NCBI RefSeq assembly: GCF_018918185.1
Contig: NZ_JAHLPZ010000003.1
Location: forward strand, 124,001 to 188,000
Reading direction: 5' to 3'
From: Eubacterium sp. MSJ-21
GTDB lineage: Bacteria > Bacillota > Clostridia > Lachnospirales > Lachnospiraceae
Length of the DNA: 64,000 bases
Shown: in pieces, positions 8,185-17,932 of the stretch
How the letters are laid out: every line of letters begins with the position of its first letter
Numbering within the stretch: position 1 is the first letter of the stretch
Notes under the pieces: generated by a model
The model's database searches: none
What the model was told of the DNA's origin: nothing
Seen by the model: the letters and a program-made list of their open reading frames with translations, nothing else
Program-made: the position numbers and the translations under genes

Positions 8185-8201
8185 CTATATCGTCTCCAAC
8201 T
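8175..8201. repeat. 12-base direct repeat with 15-base period across the cheD stop / next start
   Basis: TCGTCTCCAACT occurs at 8175-8186 and again at 8190-8201, separated by ATA. On the coding strand this doubles the AGTTGGAGACGA segment that supplies the GGAG site and TTG start of the small membrane protein; the upstream copy reads into a stop after four codons. Confidence 0.8.
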
Positions 8202-8686
8202 TATATAATATGTGTCTGCTTTCCGGCAGTCACCACGGTCATATCTTTGGTTACCGGATCAAATACAATAGTTCGTCCATAATTCAATCCAACATCCTCC
8301 GACACGATCTTGATTCCATACTGCTTCAGGACTTCCCGCACCGCTTCCACGTTTTTCTCTCCGATATTTCCCATTGCGGTATCAGAAGAAAACTGGAACA
8401 TCTTCGCACCACCGGCAATCTTGGCAATCATATTTTTCCGACTGAGTCCCTGTTTTTCGAGTTTTTCAATCAATGCCTGTATTCCGGTATCTGCGAATTT
8501 TAATTTATTCTGATTCTGTCTGATCTTTGTACTGTCAGGAAGCATAATGTGAACCAATCCTGCAATATTTTTTGTACGTTCATATAATACAATCCCCACA
8601 CAGGATCCAAGCCCGATGGTTGTGATCGTATCCCCCGCCATGCAAGTGTTCATATCTGCTATCCCTACACGGATAACATCATTCAA
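8201..8686 (-). CDS. cheD: Chemoreceptor glutamine deamidase CheD
   Basis: 161 residues from TTG 8686 (LNDVIRVGIADMNTC). This start, rather than the longer open frame to 8728, is set by GGAGGT eight bases upstream and by an eight-base overlap with cheC. CheD deamidates specific Gln residues of chemoreceptors and binds CheC. The catalytic Cys is in GLGSCVGIVLYER and the partner His in GLVHIMLPDS, with the conserved Thr of the family further on. Length is normal. Coupled translation with cheC matches the known CheC-CheD complex. Confidence 0.93.
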   Translation of the reverse strand: MNDVIRVGIADMNTCMAGDTITTIGLGSCVGIVLYERTKNIAGLVHIMLPDSTKIRQNQNKLKFADTGIQALIEKLEKQGLSRKNMIAKIAGGAKMFQFSSDTAMGNIGEKNVEAVREVLKQYGIKIVSEDVGLNYGRTIVFDPVTKDMTVVTAGKQTHII

Positions 8687-9302
8687 CGCCTGCACCTCCA
8701 ATTCCAAGCTTCTGCAGCATCTGGTCAAAAGAATGCATCTCTGATATCAGCATAATATAACCGTCGATCTCCTGATTGCCGGCTTTGAATCCGGAATTAA
8801 TGAGCAGTGCCTTATCACTTACCATACCATATTCTATACAAGGCACACTTAGAATTGCACCTGCCATATCAATACAGATCTGCGGCTGGGAATATCGAAG
8901 CTCCATCCCTGACAGATTCTCCAGCGAAGCAACATACGAACCAATGAGGATGTTCGCAATCTCTCCGATTGCTGACATTCCCATCTCACAGTGCCAGTCC
9001 TGTGTCTGCCCCAATAAAACCTCTGACAGATGCCTGGCATCTTCTAATCCCAGAACAAACAGAATCATCGCATTAAATGAACCATGCAACCGGCTTAATA
9101 CGCCAACTACTGATGTCTCCGGTCCTCCTAGTGCATTTTCAAGCTCATTAAAATCATATAATTTTACTGTCGGAGCGCTCATGCTAAGCTTGGATGACAG
9201 CAATACAGAAAGGGATGTCGTTGCATTACCGGCTCCGATATTTCCAAGCTCTGTCAAGGCATCTTTTACCTGCTCTGACAACTGTTCGGTATGTTTTTCC
9301 AT
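8679..9302 (-). CDS. cheC: CheY-P phosphatase CheC
   Basis: 207 residues. CheC dephosphorylates CheY-P and is stimulated by CheD. Two phosphatase signatures are intact: E18-L-G-N21 in the first helix (ELGNIGAGN) and E114-I-A-N117 in the second (GEIANILIG), which makes it a two-site CheC rather than a CheX. It lies between cheW and cheD with short gaps or overlap, as in B. subtilis. Confidence 0.93.
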   Translation of the reverse strand: MEKHTEQLSEQVKDALTELGNIGAGNATTSLSVLLSSKLSMSAPTVKLYDFNELENALGGPETSVVGVLSRLHGSFNAMILFVLGLEDARHLSEVLLGQTQDWHCEMGMSAIGEIANILIGSYVASLENLSGMELRYSQPQICIDMAGAILSVPCIEYGMVSDKALLINSGFKAGNQEIDGYIMLISEMHSFDQMLQKLGIGGAGVE

Positions 9303-9316
9303 GGCATATACCTTTT

Positions 9317-9772
9317 TTACTCATTATCAATATCTGTAATCAACGCACCGATATTCAGAAGTGAAATCAGAGATTCATTGTATTTTCCAACACCAGTTAG
9401 ATAGGTACGTGCATCTCCACTCTCGGTTGCTATCTGCTCAATATTATCATCCGTCAGAGTCACTACCTCTCGTACCTCGTCGACTAAAATACCGATTTTG
9501 GCATTTCCCTCTACTTTCAGAATCAGAATACGGGACGCATTCGTATTTTCTTTGTCCGGCAGTTCAAATTTTCTCCGCATACTCATAACCGGAACAACCT
9601 CTCCCCGCAAATTGATGATGCCCAGAAAGTACGGCTGTGCATGTGGAACTCTTGTAATCTTCTGCAAACGGACAATATTATCAATATAACTAATGTCAAT
9701 TCCATACTGTTCATTATCAAATTTTAAAATAATAAACTGCTTTGCGCTATTTGCTACTGCATTTCCATCCAT
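9317..9772 (-). CDS. cheW: Chemotaxis adaptor CheW
   Basis: 151 residues, a single CheW SH3-like domain pair. It couples chemoreceptors to CheA. Typical segments are FDNEQYGIDI, LGIINLRGEVVPV and GILVDEVREV. It lies 15 bases downstream of cheA and just before cheC. Confidence 0.95.
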   Translation of the reverse strand: MDGNAVANSAKQFIILKFDNEQYGIDISYIDNIVRLQKITRVPHAQPYFLGIINLRGEVVPVMSMRRKFELPDKENTNASRILILKVEGNAKIGILVDEVREVVTLTDDNIEQIATESGDARTYLTGVGKYNESLISLLNIGALITDIDNE

Positions 9773-9787
9773 ATATGTGCACCTCCC

Positions 9788-11872
9788 TTACACCAATGTG
9801 TTTGAATCAATAATCAATGCAACTTCACCGTTTCCAAGAATCGTTGCACCACTGATCATCTTTGGCACATGAATGTATTTTCCAAGTGACTTGATAACGA
9901 TCTCCTGCTGTCCGAGCAACTTGTCGATCACAAGGCCTGCCTGTTTGTCACCTTTCTTTACGATTACGACAATCTCACCCTCATCCTCGATGGAATCCTC
10001 ATCTTTCTCAATTGGATCAATATCCAGAACTTCGTTCAGGCGTACCAACGGAATTACAGATCCACGCAGGTTGATGACTTCTTTTGTATGTACATATCGG
10101 ATATCCTCCGGCAAAATCTCCTCAACTGTCACAATTGAATTCAATGGAAGTGCATACTTCTCTCCGGATACTTCTACCATCAATGCCTGAATGATTGCAA
10201 GCGTCAGTGGCAATCGTACGATAAAGGTTGTTCCTTCTCCAAGCTTCGATACTACCTCGACATCACCGCCAAGGCCTTCAATCTTGTTCTTTACAACGTC
10301 CAGACCAACCCCGCGGCCAGATACATCTGAAATCTTCTCTGCGGTTGAGAACGCCGGCATAAACAACAGATCGATTGCTTCTTTTTCTGTCATGTATTCT
10401 GCCTGTTCTTCTGTGACCTGTCCCTTTTCCAGAGCCTTGCGCTTGATCTTTTCAACGTCTATACCAGCACCATCATCACTGACCTCAATCGTAACATTAT
10501 TTCCATCCTGATATGCATCCAGTCGGATTGTGCCAACCTGCGGTTTTCCAAGCTTCAAACGATCGATTGTCGACTCTAATCCATGATCAGCTGCATTTCG
10601 AAGCATATGCATCAATGGGTCACCAATCTCGTCGATAACAGTACGATCAAGCTCGGTGTCCTCACCAGTCATGATCAATTCCATCTCCTTATTGAGTTTC
10701 TTAGAGAGATCACGGATCATACGTGGAAACCGGTTGACTACGCTCTCAATCGGAACCATTCGAACCTTCATAACAGATTCATGCAGGTTTGTTGTGATTC
10801 GTTCCAAGTACTCAATCTGTTCATTGAACGACTGTTCCTGGGAAGAAAGAGTTCCTGTCACAGAGACAAGTCCATTCTTTGCAATGATAAGCTCAGACAC
10901 CTGATTCATCAGATCATCCAGCTTTTCAATATCCACACGTACCGAACGATTGACAACCGGCTTTCCGGATTTACCTGCTGATTTCTTTTCTTCCTTCTTC
11001 GCAGGTGCAGTCTCCTTGGCAGCCGTTTCTTCCAGCTTCTTCTCTTCTTTTACTTCCGCCTGCGCCGGTTCTTCTTCTGTAAGCTCATATTCCTCGATTA
11101 CTGCCTCCTCAATCTCAGAGACATTCTCGATTGCCTTCTTTACTTCCTCTAATGATTTGTCTGAAATGATAAACATAGAAAAATCAAGGTCAAACTTCTC
11201 ATCCTCAATATCCTGTACACTTGGCACAGATTTGATAATCTCGCCCTTGCTCTCCAAGCCTTTAAATACCAGAAATGCACGTGCCGCCTTCAACAGACAG
11301 GTTTCCTGAATATAAACCGTCGTAGCATAGACATGCATTCCCTTTGCCTTTGCCTCACTGATTGCATTTTTTTCGAAATCAGCCAATGGAATGGACAGGT
11401 ATTTTCTGCGGTCTCCACCCTCCGGCTTCTTCTCCTCTTTGACTTCTTCCTTTGTCGCTGCCGCCTGTGCTTCCACGCCTCCTGCCAGTCCGTTCTGCAA
11501 AATTGCATTTAACTGTGCAATCAGCTCGTCATTATCCTCCGTACCTTCATCTGATGTCTCGATGATATTGGTCAGATATTCTTCCAACGCATCCAGGCAT
11601 TTGAACACGATATCAACAAGATCCGCATTGACGTTCATCTTTCCATTCCGGATCTCGGAGAACACATTCTCCATATCATGCGTCAAGCGCTGCATACGCT
11701 TATATCCCATGGTTCCTGCCATTCCCTTTAATGAATGGGCCGCCCTAAAAATCTCATTTACCGTATCAACATTCTCCGGTTCTGACTCTAATATCAGCAC
11801 CTGATCGTTGAGTGTCTGTAAATGTTCTTTTGATTCATCAATAAAAATCTCCAGATATTGACTTAAATCCAT
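9788..11872 (-). CDS. cheA: Chemotaxis sensor histidine kinase CheA
   Basis: 694 residues. Domain order: P1 Hpt (1-105) with phospho-accepting His46 in AAHSLKGMAG; P2 CheY/CheB docking (about 160-250); a charged Lys/Glu/Ala linker; P3 dimerisation (about 310-370, DDLMNQVSELIIAKN); P4 ATPase (about 370-550) with N box HMLRNAADHGLE, G1 DDGAGID and G2 GRGVGLDVV; P5 CheW-like regulatory domain to the end. All kinase motifs look intact. It lies between cheB and cheW and should phosphorylate CheY and CheB encoded in the same locus. Confidence 0.97.
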   Translation of the reverse strand: MDLSQYLEIFIDESKEHLQTLNDQVLILESEPENVDTVNEIFRAAHSLKGMAGTMGYKRMQRLTHDMENVFSEIRNGKMNVNADLVDIVFKCLDALEEYLTNIIETSDEGTEDNDELIAQLNAILQNGLAGGVEAQAAATKEEVKEEKKPEGGDRRKYLSIPLADFEKNAISEAKAKGMHVYATTVYIQETCLLKAARAFLVFKGLESKGEIIKSVPSVQDIEDEKFDLDFSMFIISDKSLEEVKKAIENVSEIEEAVIEEYELTEEEPAQAEVKEEKKLEETAAKETAPAKKEEKKSAGKSGKPVVNRSVRVDIEKLDDLMNQVSELIIAKNGLVSVTGTLSSQEQSFNEQIEYLERITTNLHESVMKVRMVPIESVVNRFPRMIRDLSKKLNKEMELIMTGEDTELDRTVIDEIGDPLMHMLRNAADHGLESTIDRLKLGKPQVGTIRLDAYQDGNNVTIEVSDDGAGIDVEKIKRKALEKGQVTEEQAEYMTEKEAIDLLFMPAFSTAEKISDVSGRGVGLDVVKNKIEGLGGDVEVVSKLGEGTTFIVRLPLTLAIIQALMVEVSGEKYALPLNSIVTVEEILPEDIRYVHTKEVINLRGSVIPLVRLNEVLDIDPIEKDEDSIEDEGEIVVIVKKGDKQAGLVIDKLLGQQEIVIKSLGKYIHVPKMISGATILGNGEVALIIDSNTLV

Positions 11873-11874
11873 TC

Positions 11875-12945
11875 TTACACCCCTACTTTCTTTGTTATCT
11901 CTTCCGCAATCTGCTGCAGATCACATACACAGTCACAAAGTCCGGCATCCCGGATTGCCTTTGGCATTCCATATACGATACTGCTTGCTTCATCCTGTGC
12001 AATTACATAGATGGACTTATATTTTGCAAGTTCCTGCGTACCTTTGGTTCCATCTGCACCCATTCCGGTTAAAATGACACATATAATCTCGTCATATGAT
12101 ACATGACTCAAGCTCGACAGCATTACATTTCCACATGGTTTCAAGCCTCCAATCGGCGGTCTGTCATCAAAGAACACTTCACAGCCTTTTGCTGTCTCAT
12201 GCAAAGCCAGATGCGTTCCACCTCTGGCAATATAGACGTGTCCATTCTGTAATACATCGCCCTCTGCGGCCTCCTGCACAGATACTTCACTCTGCTCATT
12301 CAAACGCATTGCAAGTGTTTTCGTAAATCCCTCCGGCATATGCTGTACTAAAACAACCGGAGCAGCAAGGTTTTTCGGAAGCTTCGGTATCACAGACTGT
12401 AACGCCCGTGGTCCTCCGGTGGAACACACAAGAGCCACCAGTTTTTTTCCATGTTTTTGTTTCCGCTGTTTTCTGGTTATTACAGTTTTCTCCGTTTCCC
12501 TGGTACACACCGTCTCCAGCTTATTCTGAGTGCGTTCCTTTACCTCCACCGCCATACAGAGTGCTTTTTTAATCTTCTCCGCATATTTTTGCACATCATT
12601 TTGAAAGATGTGTTCCGGTTTTTTGATAAATTCAATCGCACCAAGATCCAGGGCTGTAAAAACAGCATAAGAATCCTCTCTTGCACTAAATACAATAAAT
12701 GGAGAAGAAAGCCCTCTTTCTTTTGCTTTCCTGATCAACGCCAGACCATCCATCTTTGGCATATCGATATCCGTCATTACTACGTCAATATCGCTATGTT
12801 TTGACAAATATGCATAGCCTTCTTCACCATCTGCCGCCAGATATGCAACTGTAAAACCATCAATATGATTTATTATATCAGACATGACTCTTCTCATAAG
12901 TGCAGAGTCATCTATAAGTAATATTTTTTTAGGATTTTTTTCCAT
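11875..12945 (-). CDS. cheB: Chemoreceptor methylesterase/deamidase CheB
   Basis: 356 residues. Receiver domain at about 6-125 with Asp59 in MTDIDMPKMDG, a charged linker, and the C-terminal methylesterase domain. Its triad residues are the Ser in CSTGGPRAL, the His in VQHMPEGF and the Asp in GMGADGTKG. It removes methyl groups from receptors when phosphorylated by CheA. Its start overlaps the end of the PilZ gene by 17 bases. cheR, its partner methyltransferase, is not in the window. Confidence 0.96.
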   Translation of the reverse strand: MEKNPKKILLIDDSALMRRVMSDIINHIDGFTVAYLAADGEEGYAYLSKHSDIDVVMTDIDMPKMDGLALIRKAKERGLSSPFIVFSAREDSYAVFTALDLGAIEFIKKPEHIFQNDVQKYAEKIKKALCMAVEVKERTQNKLETVCTRETEKTVITRKQRKQKHGKKLVALVCSTGGPRALQSVIPKLPKNLAAPVVLVQHMPEGFTKTLAMRLNEQSEVSVQEAAEGDVLQNGHVYIARGGTHLALHETAKGCEVFFDDRPPIGGLKPCGNVMLSSLSHVSYDEIICVILTGMGADGTKGTQELAKYKSIYVIAQDEASSIVYGMPKAIRDAGLCDCVCDLQQIAEEITKKVGV

Positions 12946-13642
12946 TTGCTATTTCCATTCTTTCACTTTCAAAAATAAAACGAACAATCTTATCACGCTC
13001 GTCCTGCGTTATTTTCAAAAATTCCATTCGCTGTTCAAACATATCGGAACGTCCAGAAACAGGTACACTCGATAATATACGTGCAAATAAGTTAAATTGT
13101 AAGATCTCACCCAAAATTGAGACAAGGAATTTAACCTTTACCACTTCATTGCGTTCAATATCCGTTCTCTGATTCAGTCTGAGACCACCACCACTGATAT
13201 CCACAATCCGGGCAGGCTGCCAAGGCAGGACGTCCTCCGGAACGGAGATATCATCCGGAATCCCTGTATCGTACTCTTCATCTGAGACAACACGGATCTG
13301 CGCATCAATCAGACAGTCATACCTGTAAAACTGCCGTCGTTGAACCTTCTCTAATGCGCCAAGCAGCTTGACATCAAGGAAAAACAAATTTCCACTCTTA
13401 TAACGTGCTGTAACCTGCACATTACATTGCAGCAATCCCCGTTCCGTGTAAAAGCATGCCGTATAACGCTCATCAAGATCCAGAGGCACAATCCGTCCCT
13501 CAAAGATTGGCATCGCAATCTGTAATTTATCCCGATCCAGAATATCGTAGATTTTACTGACATAAACCTTTTTATTCTGCTCATTGCGAATGACCTGATC
13601 GAGTCGCACCAATTCAATTTTATTTCCTATCGCTATTCCCAT
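12929..13642 (-). CDS. PilZ-domain flagellar brake protein, YcgR/DgrA-like
   Basis: 237 residues. An N-terminal YcgR-like barrel (1-98) is followed by a PilZ domain. The c-di-GMP contacts are visible: RRQFYR at 102-107 (RxxxR-type switch) and DISGGG at 148-153 (D/NxSxxG). YcgR-type proteins bind the motor when loaded with c-di-GMP and slow or stop rotation. Placement between flhG and cheB, overlapping cheB, supports a motor role. B. subtilis YpfA/DgrA is the closest known functional model; which name applies here is uncertain. Confidence 0.88.
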   Translation of the reverse strand: MGIAIGNKIELVRLDQVIRNEQNKKVYVSKIYDILDRDKLQIAMPIFEGRIVPLDLDERYTACFYTERGLLQCNVQVTARYKSGNLFFLDVKLLGALEKVQRRQFYRYDCLIDAQIRVVSDEEYDTGIPDDISVPEDVLPWQPARIVDISGGGLRLNQRTDIERNEVVKVKFLVSILGEILQFNLFARILSSVPVSGRSDMFEQRMEFLKITQDERDKIVRFIFESERMEIANGKKS

Positions 13643-13688
13643 TCATATGTACCATCTTTCCTTTTTTCTGCTGTCTATACTTTAATCT

Positions 13689-14573
13689 TTAACGGATTCT
13701 TTTCTTGGAACGGAAGAAGTCGATAAATACCCTTGCGATTCCCTCTTTCTTCTTGCTCTCCTCAACCGCATCATCACTCAGACGATTGACAAGCTGACAG
13801 ATTCCCTTTGTTGCTGTCGTTCCCGGATACGCCTGCACCAGTGGTTTTTGTTCGATCACTGCCATGGAAGCATTTTTATCCTGTAACACAGAGCCCAGGA
13901 ATGAAAGTTTTGTATTCAAAAATTTTGAAGAAACTGTATCAATCTTGTGGAAGATTTCTGCACCCTCTGTTTCATTTTCCACACGATTTGCCACAACATG
14001 AATCGTCTTGTAAATTGGATTGAAACTATTCTTTCTACGCAATACCTTAAGCAGCGAATAAGAATCTGTGATGGATGTTGGTTCCGGTGTCACAACCAAT
14101 ACAACCTCCGGACTCATCATGACAAACTCCATTACAGAATCTGTAATACCAGCACCGGTATCAATGATCACAACATCATACATCTGATCGAGTTTCACTA
14201 ACTCGGAGATCAAAAGCTTAATACTCGCATTATCAAGCGTTGCAAGCTCGGACACCCCGGAACCACCGGAAATAAAACCGATTCCCTCTGGTCCCTGCGT
14301 AATAATCTCCGTCATAGATTTATTGTTATGTATCAGATCCAGCAGGTTATATTGCGGACGGATTCCAAGCATAACCTCGACATTTGCCAGTCCGAAGTCC
14401 GCGTCAAATACAACCACCTTTTTCCCGCGCCGTGCAAGCTCCAGTGCAACATTGACTGACAGTGTTGTCTTGCCGACACCACCTTTTCCACTTGTAATTG
14501 CTATTACCCTTGCGTTTGAGATTTCCTGATTGGTCTGCACACGTTCCCGTAATTTCGTTGCCTGATCCATCAC
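13689..14573 (-). CDS. flhG: MinD/ParA-type flagellar number regulator FlhG (YlxH)
   Basis: 294 residues. The deviant Walker A motif GKGGVGKTT lies near residue 30, with ATP-binding DADFGLANVEV and IIDTGAGI further on. FlhG works with FlhF to place and count flagella and, in Firmicutes, binds FliM/FliY. The start is GTG 14573 or ATG 14570; both overlap the flhF stop, so translation is coupled. An N-terminal DQA motif (MDQATKLRE) that activates the FlhF GTPase in known FlhG proteins is present. Confidence 0.94.
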   Translation of the reverse strand: MMDQATKLRERVQTNQEISNARVIAITSGKGGVGKTTLSVNVALELARRGKKVVVFDADFGLANVEVMLGIRPQYNLLDLIHNNKSMTEIITQGPEGIGFISGGSGVSELATLDNASIKLLISELVKLDQMYDVVIIDTGAGITDSVMEFVMMSPEVVLVVTPEPTSITDSYSLLKVLRRKNSFNPIYKTIHVVANRVENETEGAEIFHKIDTVSSKFLNTKLSFLGSVLQDKNASMAVIEQKPLVQAYPGTTATKGICQLVNRLSDDAVEESKKKEGIARVFIDFFRSKKRIR

Positions 14574-15856
14574 TTTCCACCCCCTAACAATTTCTTAGCA
14601 ATAATCTGTGGATCCAGAACGCCGATATCATCCGGCACATTCTGTCCCCATGTCACATATGAAAGTGGCTTTCCTGTATCTAGTTTCAGATTCAATATGC
14701 TTCCCAGACCATTTGTTTCATCCAGTTTTGTAAAAATAAGATTATAATCAAACAGCTCGCCATAGGTATTGGCAATGGAAAGCAGATCCGCATATTTTAC
14801 CGTGGCAGATACAACAAGGAATACCTCCGTCTCGTATTCTTTCACAGAATCAATGATCTGTTTTAAATCATCTTTCTGTTCCTCGCTCTTATGGGATCGT
14901 CCGGCTGTATCAACTAAAATCAGATCATAATTTTTAAACTTCTCTACACTCTGCGCCATCTCCTCCGGGGTATACACAACCTCCATCGGTGCGGACAAAA
15001 TATTCGCATACGTCTTTAACTGCTCGATTGCTGCGATACGGTATGTATCGATGGAAAACATCGCACATTTTAATTTCATATCCAGTGTACAAAGCGACGC
15101 CAGCTTTGCCATCGTCGTTGTCTTACCAACTCCGGTGTTTCCAACAAAAAATACAACCTTTGGTTTCTTCTCCCCGGCTGTTAACGGCTGGATCTCGCCA
15201 AGTTTCAAAACAATCTTCTGATATACGTTTGCTAATATATTGTCAATTGGCTGCTTATCATCCTTCACCGTCAGCTCGTCAATAATTTCTTTGGCATGTG
15301 CCTCCGTAACCTCACTGTCTATCAGCTGTTTGATTACCAGATCAACCACCTTATTGCCCGACTGCTCTGTTTCTTTTTCTTCCGTCCTTACAGCCACCTC
15401 ACCTGAAGGAATCACCTGATTAGCAGCTTCCTTGATCGAGGTTTCCGCAGACTTCTGTGTCTGCACCTGTTGTTCGAGAAGCTTTGCAATACTGTTGATC
15501 TTCTCCTCGATGGCATTCTGGGCTTCTTCACTGTAAGAATCCTTATTCTCCCCAAACGCCTTACCAAACAGGAAAGGTTCCTCTGTGGACTCACCCCGGC
15601 GTTTCTGCCTGAGATCAATGGTCTGTTCATCTTCTGACTTTACTGATGATGACATCGGTGCAGCCGTAGCAGCCTGTTCCTCCATATCATCGTCAATTGC
15701 TGCTGTCAGCTCCACACGCGTCTTTTTAAAGAGACGCATAATCCCACCCGGTTTGATTTTCTTCACATTCATTACAATGGCATCCGGTCCCAGATCCTCT
15801 TTGGCGAGCAGGATTGCTTCTTTTTCAGTTAATGCTTTATACTTCTTAATTATCAT
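14570..15856 (-). CDS. flhF: SRP-type GTPase FlhF
   Basis: 428 residues. N-terminal basic B domain (IIKKYKALTEKEA), a Glu/Gln/Ser-rich linker, and a C-terminal SRP NG GTPase. G1 is GNTGVGKTTTMAK, G3 is DTAGRSHK and G4 is TKLDE. FlhF recruits early flagellar components to the assembly site and pairs with FlhG. Its start overlaps the flhA stop by 11 bases. Confidence 0.95.
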   Translation of the reverse strand: MIIKKYKALTEKEAILLAKEDLGPDAIVMNVKKIKPGGIMRLFKKTRVELTAAIDDDMEEQAATAAPMSSSVKSEDEQTIDLRQKRRGESTEEPFLFGKAFGENKDSYSEEAQNAIEEKINSIAKLLEQQVQTQKSAETSIKEAANQVIPSGEVAVRTEEKETEQSGNKVVDLVIKQLIDSEVTEAHAKEIIDELTVKDDKQPIDNILANVYQKIVLKLGEIQPLTAGEKKPKVVFFVGNTGVGKTTTMAKLASLCTLDMKLKCAMFSIDTYRIAAIEQLKTYANILSAPMEVVYTPEEMAQSVEKFKNYDLILVDTAGRSHKSEEQKDDLKQIIDSVKEYETEVFLVVSATVKYADLLSIANTYGELFDYNLIFTKLDETNGLGSILNLKLDTGKPLSYVTWGQNVPDDIGVLDPQIIAKKLLGGGK

Positions 15857-17888
15857 GAATCGTTATCACTCCCACGGATTTTAATTCCACTTCCGAATCA
15901 ATCTCATTATATGAGATAACAATCAGGTCTTTCAAGTAGTCATTCGTTAATTTCTTGAAATACATACGAACAATCGGTGATGTGACGACAATCGGCGCAT
16001 CGCCCTTGCTCTCCAGTTTCTTGACCTCGTCCTCTGTCGCTTTTAAGATGCTCTTTGTCACCGCGGGATCCAGCGAGATAAATGCCCCCTGTTCGGTCTG
16101 CTTCACAGAACCCATGATCATCTGCTCAATCTGCGGATCAAGGGTAACTACGGTGCCGGACTCTCCATCGCCAAAATATTTGTTGGAAATGGCACGTTTC
16201 AGGCTCTGTCGTACATACTCCGTCAAAATATCAGTATCTCGGCTCGTCGCCGCATAATCTGCCAGCGTCTCAAAAATCGTGACAAGATCCCGAATTGAAA
16301 TTCCTTCCCGGAGCAGATTCTGCAATACCTTCTGAATATCACCGACACTGAGTAATTTCGGTACAAGTTCATCTACCAGTGTCTTATTGTTGTCCTTGAT
16401 ATTATCAATCAGATTCTGTACATCCTGTCTCGTCAGCAGTTCATCGAGATGCTGCTTGATAACCTCTGTTAGATGCGTCGCAATGATCGATGGTGGATCG
16501 ACAACGGTATAGCCAAGTGATTCTGCACGTTCCCGCTGAGATTCTGTGATCCACATTGCCTCCAGATGAAAGGCTGGCTCCAATGTCGGAATACCAACGA
16601 TTTCATCCTCAACATAGCCCGGATTCATCGCCATATAGTGGTCAAATAAGATCTCGCCCTCACTGACCTGAATTCCTTTGATTTTAATAATATATTGATT
16701 TGGATTAAGCTGGATATTATCTCGCAGACGGATAATCGGTACAACTGCACCAAGCTCCAACGCAATTTGTCGTCGTATCATAACAACACGGTCAAGCAGA
16801 TCACCACCCTGATTGACATCTGCTAACGGTATTATACCATATCCAAATTCGAGTTCAATAGGATCTACCTGTAACAGAGAATTGACGTTTTCGTGCCTTC
16901 GAACCTCCTCTGCCTGGACTTCCTCTTCCTCGACTTCCTCCTTGATTGCCTGCGCCTCTTCCTTACCCTTGATGGAGAAGGAAAGCAGAATAAACAGCAC
17001 ACCATAGACCGCACAGAAGAAGAAATTCAACGGTGTAAAAATACCGAACAAAAGCATTGTGACACCGACCAGCAGCAATACCTTCGGAATACTAAACAAC
17101 TGCCCAATCAAGATATCTCCGATATTCTCCTCTTTCGATGCCTTCGTAACGAGAATACCTGTGGAAAGAGAGATCATCATTGAAGGGATCTGGGATACCA
17201 GACCATCACCGATCGTAAGGATGGTATACTTACTGATTGCTTCGGAAAAGCTAAGTCCCTGCTGTGTCATACCCATGATCAGACCACCAACGATGTTGAT
17301 GATTGTGATAATCAAACCAGCAGTTGCATCTCCTTTTACATACTTGGATGCACCATCCATGGCACCGAAGAATGCGGATTCCTGTTGAATCTTATCTCTT
17401 CTGCGGATTGCTTCTTTGTCGTCGATTGCGCCAGATGAAAGATCTGCATCAATCGCCATCTGTTTTCCCGGCATAGCGTCCAATGTAAAACGGGCTGTTA
17501 CCTCAGATACTCGTTCAGAACCTTTATTAATTACCATCATCTGTACGATGATCAATACGATAAAGACAATCGCACCGATGACAAGATTACCACCACCAAC
17601 AAATGAACCAAATACTTTAACAACCTTACCTGGATTACCTGTCGACAGGATCAGTCGTGTGGAAGATACGTTCAGGGATATACGGAACACAGTTGTAAAG
17701 AGCAGCAGGGTCGGGAATCCCGACATATTCAGTGTCTCGCTTGTAAACAAACAGTTGAATACAATGATCAATGACAAGGAGATGTTGAATAAGATCAGCC
17801 AGTCCAGCATGGTACTTGGAATCGGGATAATCAGAAATACAACTGCTGCTAGCAGATAAACTCCTAAAAATATATCATTTTTCTTCAT
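15846..17888 (-). CDS. flhA: Flagellar type III export gate protein FlhA
   Basis: 680 residues, normal length. Eight membrane segments in the first 330 residues, including the conserved FHIPEP-type loop region (ATAGLIITIINIVGG), then a cytoplasmic C-terminal domain that binds chaperone-substrate complexes. It uses the proton motive force to drive export. It follows flhB and overlaps flhF. Confidence 0.97.
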   Translation of the reverse strand: MKKNDIFLGVYLLAAVVFLIIPIPSTMLDWLILFNISLSLIIVFNCLFTSETLNMSGFPTLLLFTTVFRISLNVSSTRLILSTGNPGKVVKVFGSFVGGGNLVIGAIVFIVLIIVQMMVINKGSERVSEVTARFTLDAMPGKQMAIDADLSSGAIDDKEAIRRRDKIQQESAFFGAMDGASKYVKGDATAGLIITIINIVGGLIMGMTQQGLSFSEAISKYTILTIGDGLVSQIPSMMISLSTGILVTKASKEENIGDILIGQLFSIPKVLLLVGVTMLLFGIFTPLNFFFCAVYGVLFILLSFSIKGKEEAQAIKEEVEEEEVQAEEVRRHENVNSLLQVDPIELEFGYGIIPLADVNQGGDLLDRVVMIRRQIALELGAVVPIIRLRDNIQLNPNQYIIKIKGIQVSEGEILFDHYMAMNPGYVEDEIVGIPTLEPAFHLEAMWITESQRERAESLGYTVVDPPSIIATHLTEVIKQHLDELLTRQDVQNLIDNIKDNNKTLVDELVPKLLSVGDIQKVLQNLLREGISIRDLVTIFETLADYAATSRDTDILTEYVRQSLKRAISNKYFGDGESGTVVTLDPQIEQMIMGSVKQTEQGAFISLDPAVTKSILKATEDEVKKLESKGDAPIVVTSPIVRMYFKKLTNDYLKDLIVISYNEIDSEVELKSVGVITIHDN

Positions 17889-17932
17889 ACCATCACCGTC
17901 CTTTCCCGTGTAATCTTATTTTTGTCCGTTCG

